From UBA964 sp037444685 (lineage in GTDB: Bacteria; Pseudomonadota; Gammaproteobacteria; Steroidobacterales; Steroidobacteraceae), in the NCBI GenBank assembly GCA_037444685.1, contig JBBILX010000002.1, positions 186,001 to 250,000 on the forward strand: a stretch of 64,000 nucleotides of DNA, given 5' to 3'. Below the pieces are notes generated by a model, which made no database searches, had not been told where the DNA came from, and worked only from the letters and a program-made list of their open reading frames with translations. Positions 8,435 through 17,611 of this stretch are shown here, in pieces; positions within the stretch are counted from its first letter, which is position 1, and the number at the start of each line of letters is the position of its first letter. Made by a program: the position numbers and the translations under genes.

Positions 8435-8475
8435 GCGCCGCGCCGCCGCCGACCGCGTCGCGCCTCGACCGGCCC

Positions 8476-9783
8476 TCAGCCGGCTTGCCTGTCACGACCG
8501 TCGACGATGACGGCCGTGACCAGATCGGCGCCGACGTTGACCATGGTGCGCGTCATGTCGAGGATGCGGTCGACGCCGAGGATGATACCGAGACCCTCGG
8601 CGGGAATTCCAAAGGTAATGAGCAGTCCGGCGATGATCGGCAGCGAGCCGCCGGGGATGCCCGCGACCGCCACCGCGCCCAGCACGGCGAGCAGCAGCAG
8701 CGTCGCCTGCTGGACGATGTCGAGCTCGACGCCGAACACCTGGGCGACGAACAGCACCACGCAGCCCTCGTAGAGCGCCGTGCCCGCCATGTTCATCGTC
8801 GCGCCAAGCGGCAGCACGAATCCGGCCGTGATCGGCCGCACGCCGAGACCGCCGCGTGCGACGGCCAGCGCTGCCGGCAAAGTCGCACTGCTGGAGCTCG
8901 TCGAGAAAGCCGTCACGAGCACCGGGCGGACCGCGCGCCAGAAGTCGCGCGCCCGCAGCCTCGACATCGTCTGCAGCCACAGCGTCATGGTGCCGAACAG
9001 GTGCAGCAGCATCACGACGATGCAGCCCGTGACGAAGACCGCCAGCGCGACGAGGATGCTCCACCCCACCTTCACGATCACGCTGAAGATCATCGCTGGC
9101 ACGGCATACGGTGCGAGCCGCAGCGCGAACTGCACGATGCCTGTCATCAGCTCGGTAACGAGCTCGAGGCCGCTCTGCAGCTGAGTACGGCGCATCTCGG
9201 GCAGCCGCGTCGCCGCGGCACCGACCAGGATCGCGAACAGTATCAACGGCAGCACGTCGCCGAGCAGGTTGCGATCGCTGCCGACGAAGGCACCGAACAG
9301 ATTGCGCGGCATGAACATGTCAACGAGGGTCTGCAGCGAGAACTCGGGCTGCTGCGCCTGTCGCTCGATGTGCTTCGCCGCCGCACCACCGTACTCGGCG
9401 ACCAGGCTCGTGCGCGTCTCGGTCGGGATCGCGGCACCTGGTCGCACGACATTCATCATCGCGAGGCCGAGTGCGACCGCGATCGCCATGTTCGCGAAGA
9501 ACAGCGAGAACGTCCGCGCCGCGAGGGGCCCGAGCCGCGACAGCTGGCCGAGCTGCGCCACGCCGGCCACCAGCGAGGCGAACACCAGCGGGATCACCAC
9601 GAAGAACAGCAGGCGCAGGAAGACCTGGCCGAGCGGATCGAACAGGGCCGTCGCGACGGAACGCGCGGCCTCGAGCACGCGTGGCTCCAGGCCGCCGACC
9701 AGCAGCGCGATCGCGCCGGCCACGGCGCCGACACCGAGCCCGGCGAGGATTCGGTTCGCGAGCCGCGGGTCGGCTGCGCTCAT
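8476..9783 (-). CDS. dicarboxylate/amino acid:cation symporter (DAACS family)
   Basis: This 435-residue inner-membrane secondary transporter takes up C4-dicarboxylates or acidic amino acids with Na+ or H+. The serine-rich re-entrant loop is visible as AFSTSSSSATLPAA and the substrate/cation motif as LPLGATMNMAGTALYEG. The second hairpin is recognisable as GIPGGSLPIIAGLLITFGIPAEG followed by ILDMTRTMVNVGADL. The length fits DctA, GltP and related carriers. The exact substrate cannot be read from the sequence. It is convergent with suhB and 20 nt downstream of the amino-acid permease gene. Confidence 0.9.
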   Translation of the reverse strand: MSAADPRLANRILAGLGVGAVAGAIALLVGGLEPRVLEAARSVATALFDPLGQVFLRLLFFVVIPLVFASLVAGVAQLGQLSRLGPLAARTFSLFFANMAIAVALGLAMMNVVRPGAAIPTETRTSLVAEYGGAAAKHIERQAQQPEFSLQTLVDMFMPRNLFGAFVGSDRNLLGDVLPLILFAILVGAAATRLPEMRRTQLQSGLELVTELMTGIVQFALRLAPYAVPAMIFSVIVKVGWSILVALAVFVTGCIVVMLLHLFGTMTLWLQTMSRLRARDFWRAVRPVLVTAFSTSSSSATLPAALAVARGGLGVRPITAGFVLPLGATMNMAGTALYEGCVVLFVAQVFGVELDIVQQATLLLLAVLGAVAVAGIPGGSLPIIAGLLITFGIPAEGLGIILGVDRILDMTRTMVNVGADLVTAVIVDGRDRQAG

Positions 9784-9804
9784 CGCGGCGGCGCGGCCGC
9801 AGCC

Positions 9805-11295
9805 TCAGCCCGACCGCTGCGCGAGCGGGCTGTGCCGGAAACCGTACAGGAGATAGATCGCGAGGCCGGCCAGCGTCCAGTAGAGGAAGGTCAGCTGCGT
9901 CGCCGGCGGCAGCGAGAAGAACAGGAAGCCGCAGCCGAGCAGCGCCAGTGGGCCGACCAGCCAGATCGCGGGCGTGCGGAAATGTCGCTCGCGACCCGGA
10001 TCGCGCACGCGCAGGACCATGACGCCGATCGACACCGTCAGGAACGCGAATAGCGTGCCGCTGTTGGAGATGTCGGCCAGGACGCCGACGGGAAAGAACG
10101 CTGCGAAGATCGTCACCGCGAGGCCAGTGATGATGGTCACGACATAGGGCGTGCCATAGCGCGGGTGAACCTTCGACAACGACTCGTTGAACGGCAGCAG
10201 CCGGTCGCGCGCCATGACGAAGAAGATGCGGGTCTGGCCGAACAGCATCATGAGGATGACCGACGGCAGCGCGAGGAAGGCCGCGAGGCCGATCAGCTGC
10301 GAGATCTTCTTCCACCCGAGTTCATCGAGCACGAACGCGAGCGGCTCGCCGGTGCACACAACCGCACGCGCGTTCTCGGGCTGCGCGCAGACTTCCGCGA
10401 GGGCCGGGCTGCCGGGCGGGACGGCCTGGCCAGCCGCATCGACGACGGGCTGGGCGCCGACCGATCCGACGACGCCGCCGGCGACGAGCAGGTAGAAGAT
10501 CGTGCAGATCGCGAGGCTGCCGATCAGTCCGACGGGTACGTTGCGCTGCGGGTTCTTGGTCTCCTCGGCCGCGGTCGATACGGCGTCGAAACCGACGTAG
10601 GCGAAGAAGATCGAGGCGGCCGCTCCGGCGATGCCCATACCGGTCGCGTCCCAGAAGCCGTTGGGCGCGAACGGCTCGAAGTTGTCGGCCTGCATGACCG
10701 GGATCGCCAGCACGATGAAGACGGTCAGCGCAGCGACCTTGATGGACACGAGCACGGCATTTACGGCGGCGCTCTCGCGGGTGCCGATCACGAGCAGCGC
10801 CGTCACGAGCAGCGCGATGACCGCCGCTGGCACATTCATCAACCCGCCCGCGAATGGGCCGCGCGAGAGCGTGTCGGGGATGTCGATGGCGAAGCTGCGT
10901 TCCATCAGTCCCACGAAATAGTTCGACCAGCCGACCGAGACCGCACTCGCCGCCACGGCATACTCGAGGATCAGCGCCCAGCCGACGACCCAGGCGACCA
11001 CTTCGCCGAGCACCGCATAGGAGTAGGTGTAGGCGGACCCCGAGACCGGCACCATCGAGGCCAGTTCGGCGTAGCAGAGCGCGGCGACGGCGCAGACGAA
11101 GCCCGCGATCACGAATGACACCATCATGCCGGGACCAGCCTTCTGCGCCGCCTCGGCGGTCAGCACGAAGATGCCGGTGCCGATGATGGCGCCCACGCCC
11201 ATCATCATGAGCTGAAAACCGCCGAGCGAGCGCTTGAGGCTCTTCTTCTCGGCGTTCTCGAGGATGTCGTCGAGCGACTTGATGCGCCAGTTCAT
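9805..11295 (-). CDS. APC-superfamily amino-acid permease (cationic amino acid transporter type)
   Basis: This 496-residue membrane protein has about 12-14 hydrophobic segments. The N-terminal KSLKRSLGGFQLMMMGVGAIIGTGIFVLTAEAA is the APC first-helix signature, with the G[SA/V]xIGTGIF substrate loop. ASIFFAYVGFDAVSTAAEETKNPQRNVPVG is the helix 6 region typical of the CAT subfamily. I start at the ATG at 11295, which has the purine-rich AGGGGGAT upstream, rather than at the longer frame to 11448. It probably imports amino acids, and substrate identity is not evident. A long periplasmic loop (about residues 340-400) contains two cysteines. Confidence 0.88.
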   Translation of the reverse strand: MNWRIKSLDDILENAEKKSLKRSLGGFQLMMMGVGAIIGTGIFVLTAEAAQKAGPGMMVSFVIAGFVCAVAALCYAELASMVPVSGSAYTYSYAVLGEVVAWVVGWALILEYAVAASAVSVGWSNYFVGLMERSFAIDIPDTLSRGPFAGGLMNVPAAVIALLVTALLVIGTRESAAVNAVLVSIKVAALTVFIVLAIPVMQADNFEPFAPNGFWDATGMGIAGAAASIFFAYVGFDAVSTAAEETKNPQRNVPVGLIGSLAICTIFYLLVAGGVVGSVGAQPVVDAAGQAVPPGSPALAEVCAQPENARAVVCTGEPLAFVLDELGWKKISQLIGLAAFLALPSVILMMLFGQTRIFFVMARDRLLPFNESLSKVHPRYGTPYVVTIITGLAVTIFAAFFPVGVLADISNSGTLFAFLTVSIGVMVLRVRDPGRERHFRTPAIWLVGPLALLGCGFLFFSLPPATQLTFLYWTLAGLAIYLLYGFRHSPLAQRSG

Positions 11296-11356
11296 GCTAT
11301 CCCCCTGGACGGTTCCGGCGATTCTAGGGGGGCGATGGCGCAGCCCGCCAGCGCTT

Positions 11357-12100
11357 TCAACCGGAAGGGGGCCCAGACCGGCGTGAATCGAGCAGCCGGC
11401 GCAACCGGATGTTGAGCATCTCGACGCCGACGGAGAAGGCCATGGCAAAGTACAGATAGCCCTTCGGGATCTCGAAATGCAGGCTCTCGGCGATCAGCGC
11501 CACGCCGACCAGGATCAGGAAGGCCAGCGCCAGCACCTTGATGGTCGGATGCCGGTCGATGAAGGCCGAAATCGAGCCCGACAGCCACATCATGGCGAGG
11601 ATGGCAATGACGATCGACGCGACCATGATGGGCAGCTGCTCGGGCTCGGCGAGCCCGACCGCGGTGAACACCGAGTCGAGCGAAAAGACGATGTCGATGA
11701 TCGCGATCTGGATCACGATGGCCGTGAAGCTCGCGAAGATGCGGGCCTCGCGCTGCCCATCCGCGCCCTCGAGGGTGTGATGGATCTCGAGCGTGCTCTT
11801 GGCGAGCAGGAACAGGCCGCCAAGACCGAGGATCAGGTCGCGCCCCGAGACGCCGAAGCCACCGACATGGAACCAGGGCTCGACGAGCCGCGTCAGCCAG
11901 ACGATCGAGAAAAGCAGGGCGATGCGCGTCAGCATCGCCAGCGCGAGACCGGTGACGCGCGCGGCCTCACGACGCTCGGGGGGCAGCCTCCCGACCAGGA
12001 TCGATATGAAGATCAGGTTGTCGATGCCGAGCACGATCTCGAGCGCGGCAAGCGTGACGAACGTGACCCAGGCGGACGGGTCTGTGAGCAGTTCGATCAC
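11357..12100 (-). CDS. TerC-family integral membrane protein
   Basis: This 247-residue polytopic protein starts with the family signature WVTFVTLAALEIVLGIDNLIFISIL and repeats it in IAIIDIVFSLDSVFTAVGL. Both segments place conserved Glu, Asp and Asn residues inside membrane helices, a pattern linked to divalent metal (Mn) handling in TerC proteins. It is the YgjT/YoaE-like short form without CBS or CorC domains. The start codon overlaps the secF stop (ATGA, 12097-12100), which suggests co-translation with the Sec accessory complex. The molecular role is not settled for this subfamily. Confidence 0.88.
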   Translation of the reverse strand: MIELLTDPSAWVTFVTLAALEIVLGIDNLIFISILVGRLPPERREAARVTGLALAMLTRIALLFSIVWLTRLVEPWFHVGGFGVSGRDLILGLGGLFLLAKSTLEIHHTLEGADGQREARIFASFTAIVIQIAIIDIVFSLDSVFTAVGLAEPEQLPIMVASIVIAILAMMWLSGSISAFIDRHPTIKVLALAFLILVGVALIAESLHFEIPKGYLYFAMAFSVGVEMLNIRLRRLLDSRRSGPPSG

Positions 12101-13032
12101 GGCATGTCGTCGATGAGATCCTTGCGCTCGCGAGGGAACAGGTCTTCGGACTTGAGCCCGAGGTCGAGGGCCACGGTCGCCGCGACGTAGATCGACGAAT
12201 ACGTGCCGACGAGGATGCCGACGATCAGCGCTGCCGAGAATCCGAGCAGCACGGGGCCGCCGAGCAGCAGTAGGCAGACCACGACGATCAGCGTCGTGAT
12301 GCTGGTCATGATCGTGCGCGAGAGGGTCTGATTGACGGAACGGTCGATGACCTGGTCGACCGGCATCCGCTTGTTGTTCTCGAACGTCTCACGGATGCGA
12401 TCGAAGACGACCACGGTATCGTTCAGGGAATAGCCGATCACGGCGAGGATCGCGGCGATCACGGCAAGGTCGAACGGCAGCCAGGTCCACGAGAAGAAGC
12501 CGAGCACGAGGATCGGATCGTGCAGCGCCGCGAGGATGGCGCCAACCGAGAGCTTGATCGTATTGAAGCGGATGAACACGTAGATGAAGATCAGGATCAG
12601 CGTCGCGAGCAGCGACTGCCAGCCCGCCGTGAACAGCTCCGCGCCGACCTGGGGGCCGACGATGTCGACCTTCGAGAGTTCGACCGCGGGGTCGACGGCG
12701 CGCAACGCGCCCTCGACGCGCCCACGGATCGCCTCGGCGCTCTCGCCCTCCGGCGGCGGCAGGCGGATCGCGACTTCGCGCGACGAGCCGAAGTTCTGCA
12801 CCTGCGGTTCGGCAAAGCCCGCCGCCTCGAGACTCTGGCGCAACCGCTCGATCGGCGCCTCGCCGGGAAAGCTGGCCTCGACGGTGACGCCACCGGTGAA
12901 GTCCACGCCGAGGTTGAGGCCGCGCGTGAACAGCGAGACCAGCGACGCGACCATGAGGACTGCCGAGACGATGTACCAGTAGCGACGGTTGGCGACGAAC
13001 CGGATCGCGGTGCGGGGCTTGAACAGTTCCAT
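12097..13032 (-). CDS. secF: protein translocase subunit SecF
   Basis: SecF is an RND-like membrane protein that with SecD uses the proton-motive force to assist late steps of protein export. The 311-residue protein has the N-terminal helix, then the GLNLGVDFTGGVTVEASF periplasmic entry motif. The RND helix block follows with AALHDPILVLGFFSW, VIGYSLNDTVVVFDRIRE and NQTLSRTIMTSITTLIVV, where Asp and Arg residues serve proton coupling. It is 22 nt downstream of secD and coupled to the TerC gene by a four-base overlap. Confidence 0.97.
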   Translation of the reverse strand: MELFKPRTAIRFVANRRYWYIVSAVLMVASLVSLFTRGLNLGVDFTGGVTVEASFPGEAPIERLRQSLEAAGFAEPQVQNFGSSREVAIRLPPPEGESAEAIRGRVEGALRAVDPAVELSKVDIVGPQVGAELFTAGWQSLLATLILIFIYVFIRFNTIKLSVGAILAALHDPILVLGFFSWTWLPFDLAVIAAILAVIGYSLNDTVVVFDRIRETFENNKRMPVDQVIDRSVNQTLSRTIMTSITTLIVVVCLLLLGGPVLLGFSAALIVGILVGTYSSIYVAATVALDLGLKSEDLFPRERKDLIDDMP

Positions 13033-13054
13033 GGGCTCGCTCTCCTCGCCGCGC

Positions 13055-14926
13055 TCAGATCGAGAGCCTGGCAGGCCGGCGCGCGCCGCCGTACAGCTGC
13101 GTCAGCAGCGCCCGGCTGAGGAGCAGCGCCGTAAACATCGAGGTGACGATGCCAAGGCTCAGCACGACCGCGAAGCCGCGGATTGCGCCGGTGCCGAAGA
13201 TCCACAGCACCACACCGGCGATCAGCGTCGTCACGTTCGCGTCCGCGATCGAGGAAAAAGCCTTCTCGAAACCCTTGGTGATGGCCATCTGCGGCGTCAC
13301 ACCGTTGCGGAGTTCCTCGCGGATGCGCTCGTAGATCAGCACGTTCGCGTCGACCGCCATGCCGACCGTGAGCACGATGCCGGCGATGCCGGGCAGTGAC
13401 AACGCGGTCTTGAGCGTCGTCAGGAGCGCCGCGAGCAGCACCACATTGGCGAGCAGCACGACGTTGGCGACGAGGCCGAAAACCTTGTAGTACAGCGCCA
13501 TGAACGCGAACAGGAGCACCATGCCGATCACGAGTGCGCGCGTGCCCTGCTCGATGTTCTCCTTGCCGAGTGCCGGGCCGACCGCGCGTTCCTCGACAAC
13601 GAAGATCGGCGCTGCGAGCGCACCGGCGCGCAGCAGCAGCGCGAGTTCCCGGGCCTCGACCGCGTTGAGCCCGGTGATCTGGAAGCTGTTGCTGAAGACC
13701 CCCTGGATGGTCGCCTGGTTGATGACCCGCTCTTCCTTGACGTCGCGGGTCACCTTCTGCCCACCGACCTCGATGGTCTCGCGGCGCTGCTCGATGAAGA
13801 CGACAGCCATCGGCCGCTTGAGGTTGGCACGCGTGGTGCGCAGCATTTCCTCGCCGCCGAGCTGGTCGAGCTTCACGGAGACGCCGGGCCCGTCCGGGGT
13901 CGCGGCCGTCGTCGCATCGATGAGCTGGTCGCCCGTGACGATGATGTCGCGCTTGAGCAGCACTGGCTGACCGTTGCGGTCGCGGTAGAGCTTCGAGCCA
14001 AGCGGCGCGCGGCCGCGCTGCACGGCGTCAGATACGCTGTTGTTGACGTCGACGAGGCGGAATTCGAGGGTCGCGACCTTGCCGAGGATGTCCTTGACCT
14101 CGGCCGAGTTCTGCACGCCCGGCAGCTGCACGGCGATCCGGTCGAGGCCTTGACGCTGAACGATGGGCTCCGAGACGCCAAGCTCGTTGACCCGGTTGCG
14201 CAGCGTCGTGAGGTTCTGCTGGATGGCGTAGTCCTGCCGTTCGCGGATCTGGGCGTCGCTGAGCACGGTCTCGATGACCGGGCCGGTCGGCGCCTGCGAG
14301 ACCTGGTAGGACAGGTCGGGCAGCACGCGACGCAGCGACTCGAGCGCGGCGTCCGCATCGGCATCGGCGGGCAGCAGCACCCGCAGCGCGTTCGGCCGCG
14401 GACTGCCGGGCGTCGAGAAGGTCACGACGTCCGCGAACGGCCGCGAATCGCGCTCGAGCGCGCGGCGGAAATCCTGCTCGTAGACCTCGAGGAGCTGTGC
14501 CACGGCACCGTCGACGTCCACCTGATACAGCAGGTACAGGCCACCGCGCAGGTCGAGCCCGAGCGGCATCGGCCGCAGCCCGATCGCGCGCAGCCAGTCG
14601 GGCGCGCGCGAAGCGAACGACAGCGCGGTGACGTAATCGGCCGAGAGCGCCTCGTTGACCGCGTCACGAGCGCGCAGCTGGCTCGGCACGTCGGCAAAGT
14701 GCAGCATCAGGCGCCCGTCGTCGACGTAGCTGCGCGAAAAGGCGATCTGGCGTCCGCGCAGCAGGTCCTCGACGGCCTTGCGGCCCGCCTCGTCGACGGC
14801 GGCGCGATCCCTGCGGGCGACCTGCAGCGCCGCGTCCTCGCCGAAGACGTTCGGCAGGGCGAGCACGAACGCGACCGCAAGCACCGTCGCGACGAGGATG
14901 TACTTCCAGCGGGCGAACTCGAGCAT
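13055..14926 (-). CDS. secD: protein translocase subunit SecD
   Basis: SecD forms the SecDF accessory complex of the SecYEG translocon. The 623-residue protein shows the first helix (WKYILVATVLAVAFVLALPNVFG), the MPLGLDLRGGLYLLYQVDVD motif and the long P1 head domain. It also has the P4-like motif RVNELGVSEPIVQRQGLDRIAVQLPG and the C-terminal six-helix block with VGMAVDANVLIYERIREELRNG. The length is typical for proteobacteria. It sits 7 nt after yajC and 22 nt before secF. Confidence 0.97.
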   Translation of the reverse strand: MLEFARWKYILVATVLAVAFVLALPNVFGEDAALQVARRDRAAVDEAGRKAVEDLLRGRQIAFSRSYVDDGRLMLHFADVPSQLRARDAVNEALSADYVTALSFASRAPDWLRAIGLRPMPLGLDLRGGLYLLYQVDVDGAVAQLLEVYEQDFRRALERDSRPFADVVTFSTPGSPRPNALRVLLPADADADAALESLRRVLPDLSYQVSQAPTGPVIETVLSDAQIRERQDYAIQQNLTTLRNRVNELGVSEPIVQRQGLDRIAVQLPGVQNSAEVKDILGKVATLEFRLVDVNNSVSDAVQRGRAPLGSKLYRDRNGQPVLLKRDIIVTGDQLIDATTAATPDGPGVSVKLDQLGGEEMLRTTRANLKRPMAVVFIEQRRETIEVGGQKVTRDVKEERVINQATIQGVFSNSFQITGLNAVEARELALLLRAGALAAPIFVVEERAVGPALGKENIEQGTRALVIGMVLLFAFMALYYKVFGLVANVVLLANVVLLAALLTTLKTALSLPGIAGIVLTVGMAVDANVLIYERIREELRNGVTPQMAITKGFEKAFSSIADANVTTLIAGVVLWIFGTGAIRGFAVVLSLGIVTSMFTALLLSRALLTQLYGGARRPARLSI

Positions 14927-14933
14927 CTCGGCC

Positions 14934-15266
14934 TCAGCCGCCCTTCAAAGTGCCCTTCGGCATCAGCGAGGTGATCTGGAACTTTTGCACCTTGACGCGC
15001 ACGCCGTCGGCGATCTCGACGACCGTGAAGGTCTCGCCCACCTCGACGACCCGGCCGAGGATGCCGCCGGCCGTGACGACCTCGTCGCCGGCGGCGAGCT
15101 TGGCGAGCATGGCCTGGTGTTCCTTGGCCTTCTTCTGCTGCGGGCGGATCAGCAGGAAGTAGAAGATCACGATGAAGAGCACCATCATCAGGAGCGGTGC
15201 GAGCTGGCTGCCCGCCGAGGGGGCGCCGGCAGCCTGGGCATGGGCCACTGGGATCAATGCGTTCAT
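14934..15266 (-). CDS. yajC: Sec translocon accessory protein YajC
   Basis: YajC is a small single-span inner-membrane protein associated with SecDF. The 110-residue product begins MNALIPVAHAQA, has one membrane helix LLMMVLFIVIFYFLLIRP at about residues 26-43, then the family motif QQKKAKEHQAMLAKLAAGDEVVTAGG and a short beta domain. It lies between tgt and secD as in E. coli. A CATAAT hexamer on the reverse strand at 15306-15311 could serve as a -10 element for a local promoter; the -35 match is poor. Confidence 0.95.
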   Translation of the reverse strand: MNALIPVAHAQAAGAPSAGSQLAPLLMMVLFIVIFYFLLIRPQQKKAKEHQAMLAKLAAGDEVVTAGGILGRVVEVGETFTVVEIADGVRVKVQKFQITSLMPKGTLKGG

Positions 15267-15340
15267 GTATCACCGTCCGCGGCGGATCGGCCGCAAAGGG
15301 CGCGAATTATGCCACAGCACCGGCCCGCGTTCGCCCGCCC

Positions 15341-16510
15341 TCATGGCACCGCGGGTTCGCCCGCCGACATGTTTCGGCGGCGGGCCACGAACTCGCCGGC
15401 GAAGGCCGCGAGCCTGCCCTGCTCGATGGCCGCGCGGAGCTGCGCCATGAGGCTCAGGTAGAAGTGCAGGTTGTGCAGGGTGTTGAGCCGCGCACCGAGG
15501 ATCTCGTTGCAGCGGTCGAGATGCCGCAGGTATGCGCGCGAATAGTTGCGGCAGGTATAGCAACCGCAGGAGGGGTCCACGGGACCGGTGTCGCGCTGGT
15601 GCCTCGCGTTGCGGATGTTCAACACGCCTTCCGAGGTGAAAAGGTGCCCGTTGCGCGCGTGACGGGTCGGCATCACGCAGTCGAACATGTCGACACCACG
15701 CAACACGGCGGCGACGATGTCCTCGGGTCGACCCACTCCCATCAGATAGCGCGGCCGATCCACCGGCATGCGGGGCACGAGATGATCGAGCACCCGCAGG
15801 CGCTCGGCCTCGGGCTCGCCGACGGCGAGGCCGCCGATGGCGAGGCCCGGCAGGTCGAGCGCCTCGAGCCGCTGCAGCGACTCGTCGCGCAGGTCGAGGA
15901 ACATGCCTCCCTGGACGATCCCGAACAGATCGCCGGGCGGCGGCGCTGCGCCCGCATCCGCCGCGTAGTACCGGCGCCGACTGCGCTCGGCCCAGCGCAT
16001 CGAGCGACGCATTGACTCCGCCGCCTCGCGATGCGTCGCCGGATACGGCGTGCAGTCGTCGAAGGCCATGGCGATGTCGGAAGCCAGCGACCGCTGCACG
16101 TCCATCGAGGCCTCGGGCGTGAGACGGACCTCGGCCCCATCGATCGGCGAGCGGAAGCGCACGCCGTCCTCCGTGATCCGCCGCAGCTTGGCGAGGCTGA
16201 ACACCTGGAAGCCGCCCGAATCGGTGAGGATGGCGCGCCGCCAGTGCATGAAACCGTGCAGGCCACCATGCGCCGCGACGACCTCGGCTCCGGGACGCAA
16301 CATCAGGTGGAAGGTGTTGCCGAGCACGATCTCGGCGCCGATCGACTCGAGTTCCTCGGGCGTCATCGCCTTGACGGTGCCGCAGGTCCCGACCGGCATG
16401 AAGGCCGGCGTCTCGAAGCTGCCGTGACGCGCGTGCACACGGCCGCGGCGCGCCAAACCATCGGTCGCGATGCATTCGAAATGCAACCGGCCCGCGAGAC
16501 CCCCGCTCAT
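15341..16510 (-). CDS. tgt: queuine tRNA-ribosyltransferase (TGT)
   Basis: TGT exchanges guanine-34 for preQ1 in tRNAs with GUN anticodons. The 389-residue protein has the substrate-binding motif ILTDSGGFQVFSL with the catalytic Asp. GIVQGGMFLDLRDES and the nucleophile region GVDMFDCVMPTRHARNG are also present, and the zinc site is CGCYTCRNYSRAYLRHL with further Cys/His ligands. The frame stays open to 16756, but the ATG at 16510 gives the standard start and overlaps the queA stop as ATGA. Function and position agree with the queuosine pathway pair queA-tgt. Confidence 0.97.
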   Translation of the reverse strand: MSGGLAGRLHFECIATDGLARRGRVHARHGSFETPAFMPVGTCGTVKAMTPEELESIGAEIVLGNTFHLMLRPGAEVVAAHGGLHGFMHWRRAILTDSGGFQVFSLAKLRRITEDGVRFRSPIDGAEVRLTPEASMDVQRSLASDIAMAFDDCTPYPATHREAAESMRRSMRWAERSRRRYYAADAGAAPPPGDLFGIVQGGMFLDLRDESLQRLEALDLPGLAIGGLAVGEPEAERLRVLDHLVPRMPVDRPRYLMGVGRPEDIVAAVLRGVDMFDCVMPTRHARNGHLFTSEGVLNIRNARHQRDTGPVDPSCGCYTCRNYSRAYLRHLDRCNEILGARLNTLHNLHFYLSLMAQLRAAIEQGRLAAFAGEFVARRRNMSAGEPAVP

Positions 16511-17553
16511 GGCCGCGCCGACCTTGCGCCGGCCTCTGGCGTGATCAGCATCGCGTCGCCATAACTGAAGAAGCGGTAGCGCGCGGCCACGGCGTGGCGA
16601 TACGCGGCAAGCGTTTGCGTGTGACCGGCGAACGCCGAGACCAGCATCAGCAGTGTCGACTGCGGCAGGTGGAAGTTCGTGATCAGCACGTCGACTGCGC
16701 GGAACCGATGGCCCGGAAGGATGAAGATCGACGTCGACCCGGCCGCGGGCCGCCATGCGCCGCCGACATCCGGCGCGACCGTCTCGAGCACGCGCACGAC
16801 CGTCGTGCCCACGGCAACGATGCGCCCGCCGCGCCGCCGGGCGAGCTCGAGTTCCTCGCAGGCCAGCGCACCGAGTTCGTAGCGCTCGCTGTGCATGACA
16901 TGCTGCGCGGGGTCGTCGGTCCGCACTGGCTGGAACGTGCCTGCTCCGACATGCAGCGTCACGCAGCTGCGACGAATGCCGCGCGCCTCGAGCCGCTCGA
17001 GCAGCGCCGCATCGAAGTGCAGACTCGCGGTCGGCGCAGCGACGGCCCCGGGATGCCGCGCGAGCAGGCTCTGATACCGCGCGCGATCGGCTTCGACAGC
17101 AGGCCGTTCGATGTAGGGCGGCAACGGCACCTCGCCGTGGGCGTCGAGGAACTCGAGCACCGGCTGAGGGAAACGCAGCCGCCAGAAATCGCCCTCGCGC
17201 GCGACGACCTCGAGTTCACCGCCGGCCGTCACGATGCGCGCTCCGGGGCGCACCGGCTTGCTCGATCGCAACTGCATCAGGGCCTCGTCAGAGCCTATTG
17301 GCCGCTCGAGCAGCATTTCGACGGCGCCCCCGGTCCGCTTGCGGCCGTGGAGCCGCGCGGCGACGACGCGCGAGTCGTTGAAGACGAGCAGATCGCCCGG
17401 CTCGAGCAGCTCCGGCAGGTCGGTGAAGCGAAGGTCGCGCAGCGCACCGGTTGCGCCATCGAGCGCGAGCAGCCGCGATGCGGAACGCTCGGCGAGCGGC
17501 TGCTGGGCGATCAGCTCAGGTGGCAGTTCGTAATGGAAATCGGTGAGGCGCAC
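16507..17553 (-). CDS. queA: S-adenosylmethionine:tRNA ribosyltransferase-isomerase QueA
   Basis: QueA adds the cyclopentanediol precursor from SAM to preQ1 in tRNA, making epoxyqueuosine. The 348-residue protein starts RLTDFHYELPPELIAQQPLAERSASRLL, the conserved QueA opening. It contains ERPAVEADRARYQSLLARHPGAVAAPTASLHF and VGAGTFQPVRTDDPAQHVMHSERYEL. The start codon is GTG. A TAGAAT hexamer ends only about eight bases before it, so the transcript may have almost no leader. It is translationally coupled to tgt. Confidence 0.96.
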   Translation of the reverse strand: MRLTDFHYELPPELIAQQPLAERSASRLLALDGATGALRDLRFTDLPELLEPGDLLVFNDSRVVAARLHGRKRTGGAVEMLLERPIGSDEALMQLRSSKPVRPGARIVTAGGELEVVAREGDFWRLRFPQPVLEFLDAHGEVPLPPYIERPAVEADRARYQSLLARHPGAVAAPTASLHFDAALLERLEARGIRRSCVTLHVGAGTFQPVRTDDPAQHVMHSERYELGALACEELELARRRGGRIVAVGTTVVRVLETVAPDVGGAWRPAAGSTSIFILPGHRFRAVDVLITNFHLPQSTLLMLVSAFAGHTQTLAAYRHAVAARYRFFSYGDAMLITPEAGARSARP

Positions 17554-17561
17554 GCCCGCGC

Positions 17562-17567
17562 ATTCTA
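17562..17567 (-). promoter_or_regulatory. -10-like hexamer immediately upstream of queA
   Basis: TAGAAT on the reverse strand, nine bases upstream of the queA GTG. A start about 7 nt downstream would place the mRNA 5' end at or next to the start codon. I find no clear -35 element and no Shine-Dalgarno sequence. Confidence 0.3.
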
Positions 17568-17611
17568 AGACCTGCCGTGCGTCAGGAGTCCGCCGGTTCG
17601 CCGTCGCGCGG

